The notes under the pieces were generated by a model. It searched no databases. It saw only the letters and a program-made list of their open reading frames with translations, and had not been told where the DNA came from. The position numbers and the translations under genes were made by a program. Below, one piece after another: positions 63,679 through 64,000 of a DNA stretch of 64,000 bases. Origin of the DNA: Candidatus Limnocylindrales bacterium (GTDB taxonomy: Bacteria; Desulfobacterota; Binatia; UBA1149; CAITLU01); assembly GCA_035571835.1 (NCBI GenBank), contig DATNBU010000024.1, positions 62,001 to 126,000 on the forward strand. The letters run 5' to 3'. The stretch's first letter is position 1. The number at the start of each line of letters is the position of its first letter.

Positions 63679-64000
63679 TTACGAAACCCGACGGTTGATT
63701 CGATCCCAGCGGATCCCGGACTCGTCCGATGCATAGTAGACGAACGATGCCACGCCGACGACGGCCTCGAGCGGAATTGCACCGTAAATCCGTGAGTCGC
63801 GCTCGTCGACGCGATTGTCGTTGAGCACGAACACGTGGCCGGCCGGTACGCCGCGGCGCTCGAAGAACAGGCTCGAGAACGCTCCCGCCGTGCGCGTGAA
63901 GTAGCAGTGGCTTCCGACCGCCTCGGTGACGACGAGCGGATTGGTTTCGGCCTCTGCATCCGTCTCAGCCTTTGCGTCGTCCTCGGACTGAGCAGCGTGA
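63679..64000 (-). CDS. lepB: signal peptidase I, C-terminal part (cut by window edge)
   Basis: The 3' part of a gene that runs off the window; stop at 63679-63681. The visible ~107 residues include the SPase I C-terminal motif: VPAGHVFVLNDNRVDERDSR followed by IYGAIPLEAVVG. The usual GDNR of box E is NDNR here. The catalytic Ser and Lys would be in the missing part. The next genes downstream on the strand are the membrane protein and murJ. Confidence 0.8.
   Translation of the reverse strand, partial: HAAQSEDDAKAETDAEAETNPLVVTEAVGSHCYFTRTAGAFSSLFFERRGVPAGHVFVLNDNRVDERDSRIYGAIPLEAVVGVASFVYYASDESGIRWDRINRRVS

Overview
The window is high-GC, Gram-negative-type DNA: an outer-membrane porin, a TolC-type channel, a periplasmic alpha-2-macroglobulin/PBP1C pair, and several large secreted cysteine-rich proteins with Thr-rich linkers and myxobacterial-type Cys repeats. 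This suggests an uncultured delta-proteobacterium-like lineage (Binatota/Desulfobacterota or Myxococcota type). That placement is inference; no rRNA, tRNA or CRISPR array was recognised.

Layout. 1-8.7 kb: a TauD-type dioxygenase divergent from an FAD monooxygenase, a small CX3C-rich secreted protein, a DUF488 protein, a PaaK-like adenylate-forming enzyme co-transcribed with a TetR regulator that has a clear palindromic operator, and a SpoIIAA-like/SGNH group. 8.8-14.5 kb: queE-glpD (ATGA overlap), a phosphotransferase-fold protein lacking catalytic residues, folE, and a soluble histidine kinase bracketed by a partial copy of the folE 3' end and by 28-bp hairpin repeats. 14.5-16.2 kb and 58.8-60.4 kb: two closely similar HNH-endonuclease cassettes, each bounded by the palindrome AACATTCCCCGGGGAATGTT or a near copy. 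16.4-26.5 kb: a minus-strand tolC-like/alpha-2-macroglobulin/pbpC cluster. 26.8-31.6 kb: serine and purine synthesis (class V aminotransferase, serA, purA) and a membrane protein. 31.6-37.3 kb: Uma2 nuclease, ggt, an ArgA-like acetyltransferase, a porin and a TusA-like protein.

37.5-51 kb is the most unusual part. Three giant secreted Cys-rich paralogues (916, 908 and 1444 aa) share a C-terminal module of about 600 residues built around repeated CxxNxDC motifs. They differ in their N-terminal parts: duplicated helical Cys domains plus a poly-Thr linker, or a long Myxo-type Cys-repeat array that contains an exact 354-bp super-repeat. The first two share a promoter-like element, and the first and third share a terminator stem. 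Two secreted beta-helix proteins sit between the second and third on the opposite strand.

51-64 kb is mostly housekeeping: an XRE regulator, dus, a PTPS-family protein whose active site looks like the folate-type PTPS-III, a lipoprotein cytochrome c, pepP, sppA, a lipoate-ligase-like protein without the catalytic lysine, a SnoaL-like protein, the second HNH cassette, murJ, membrane proteins, and the 3' part of a signal peptidase I gene cut by the window end. Short GGGACAG hairpins and in-frame 21-30 bp minisatellites recur across the window.
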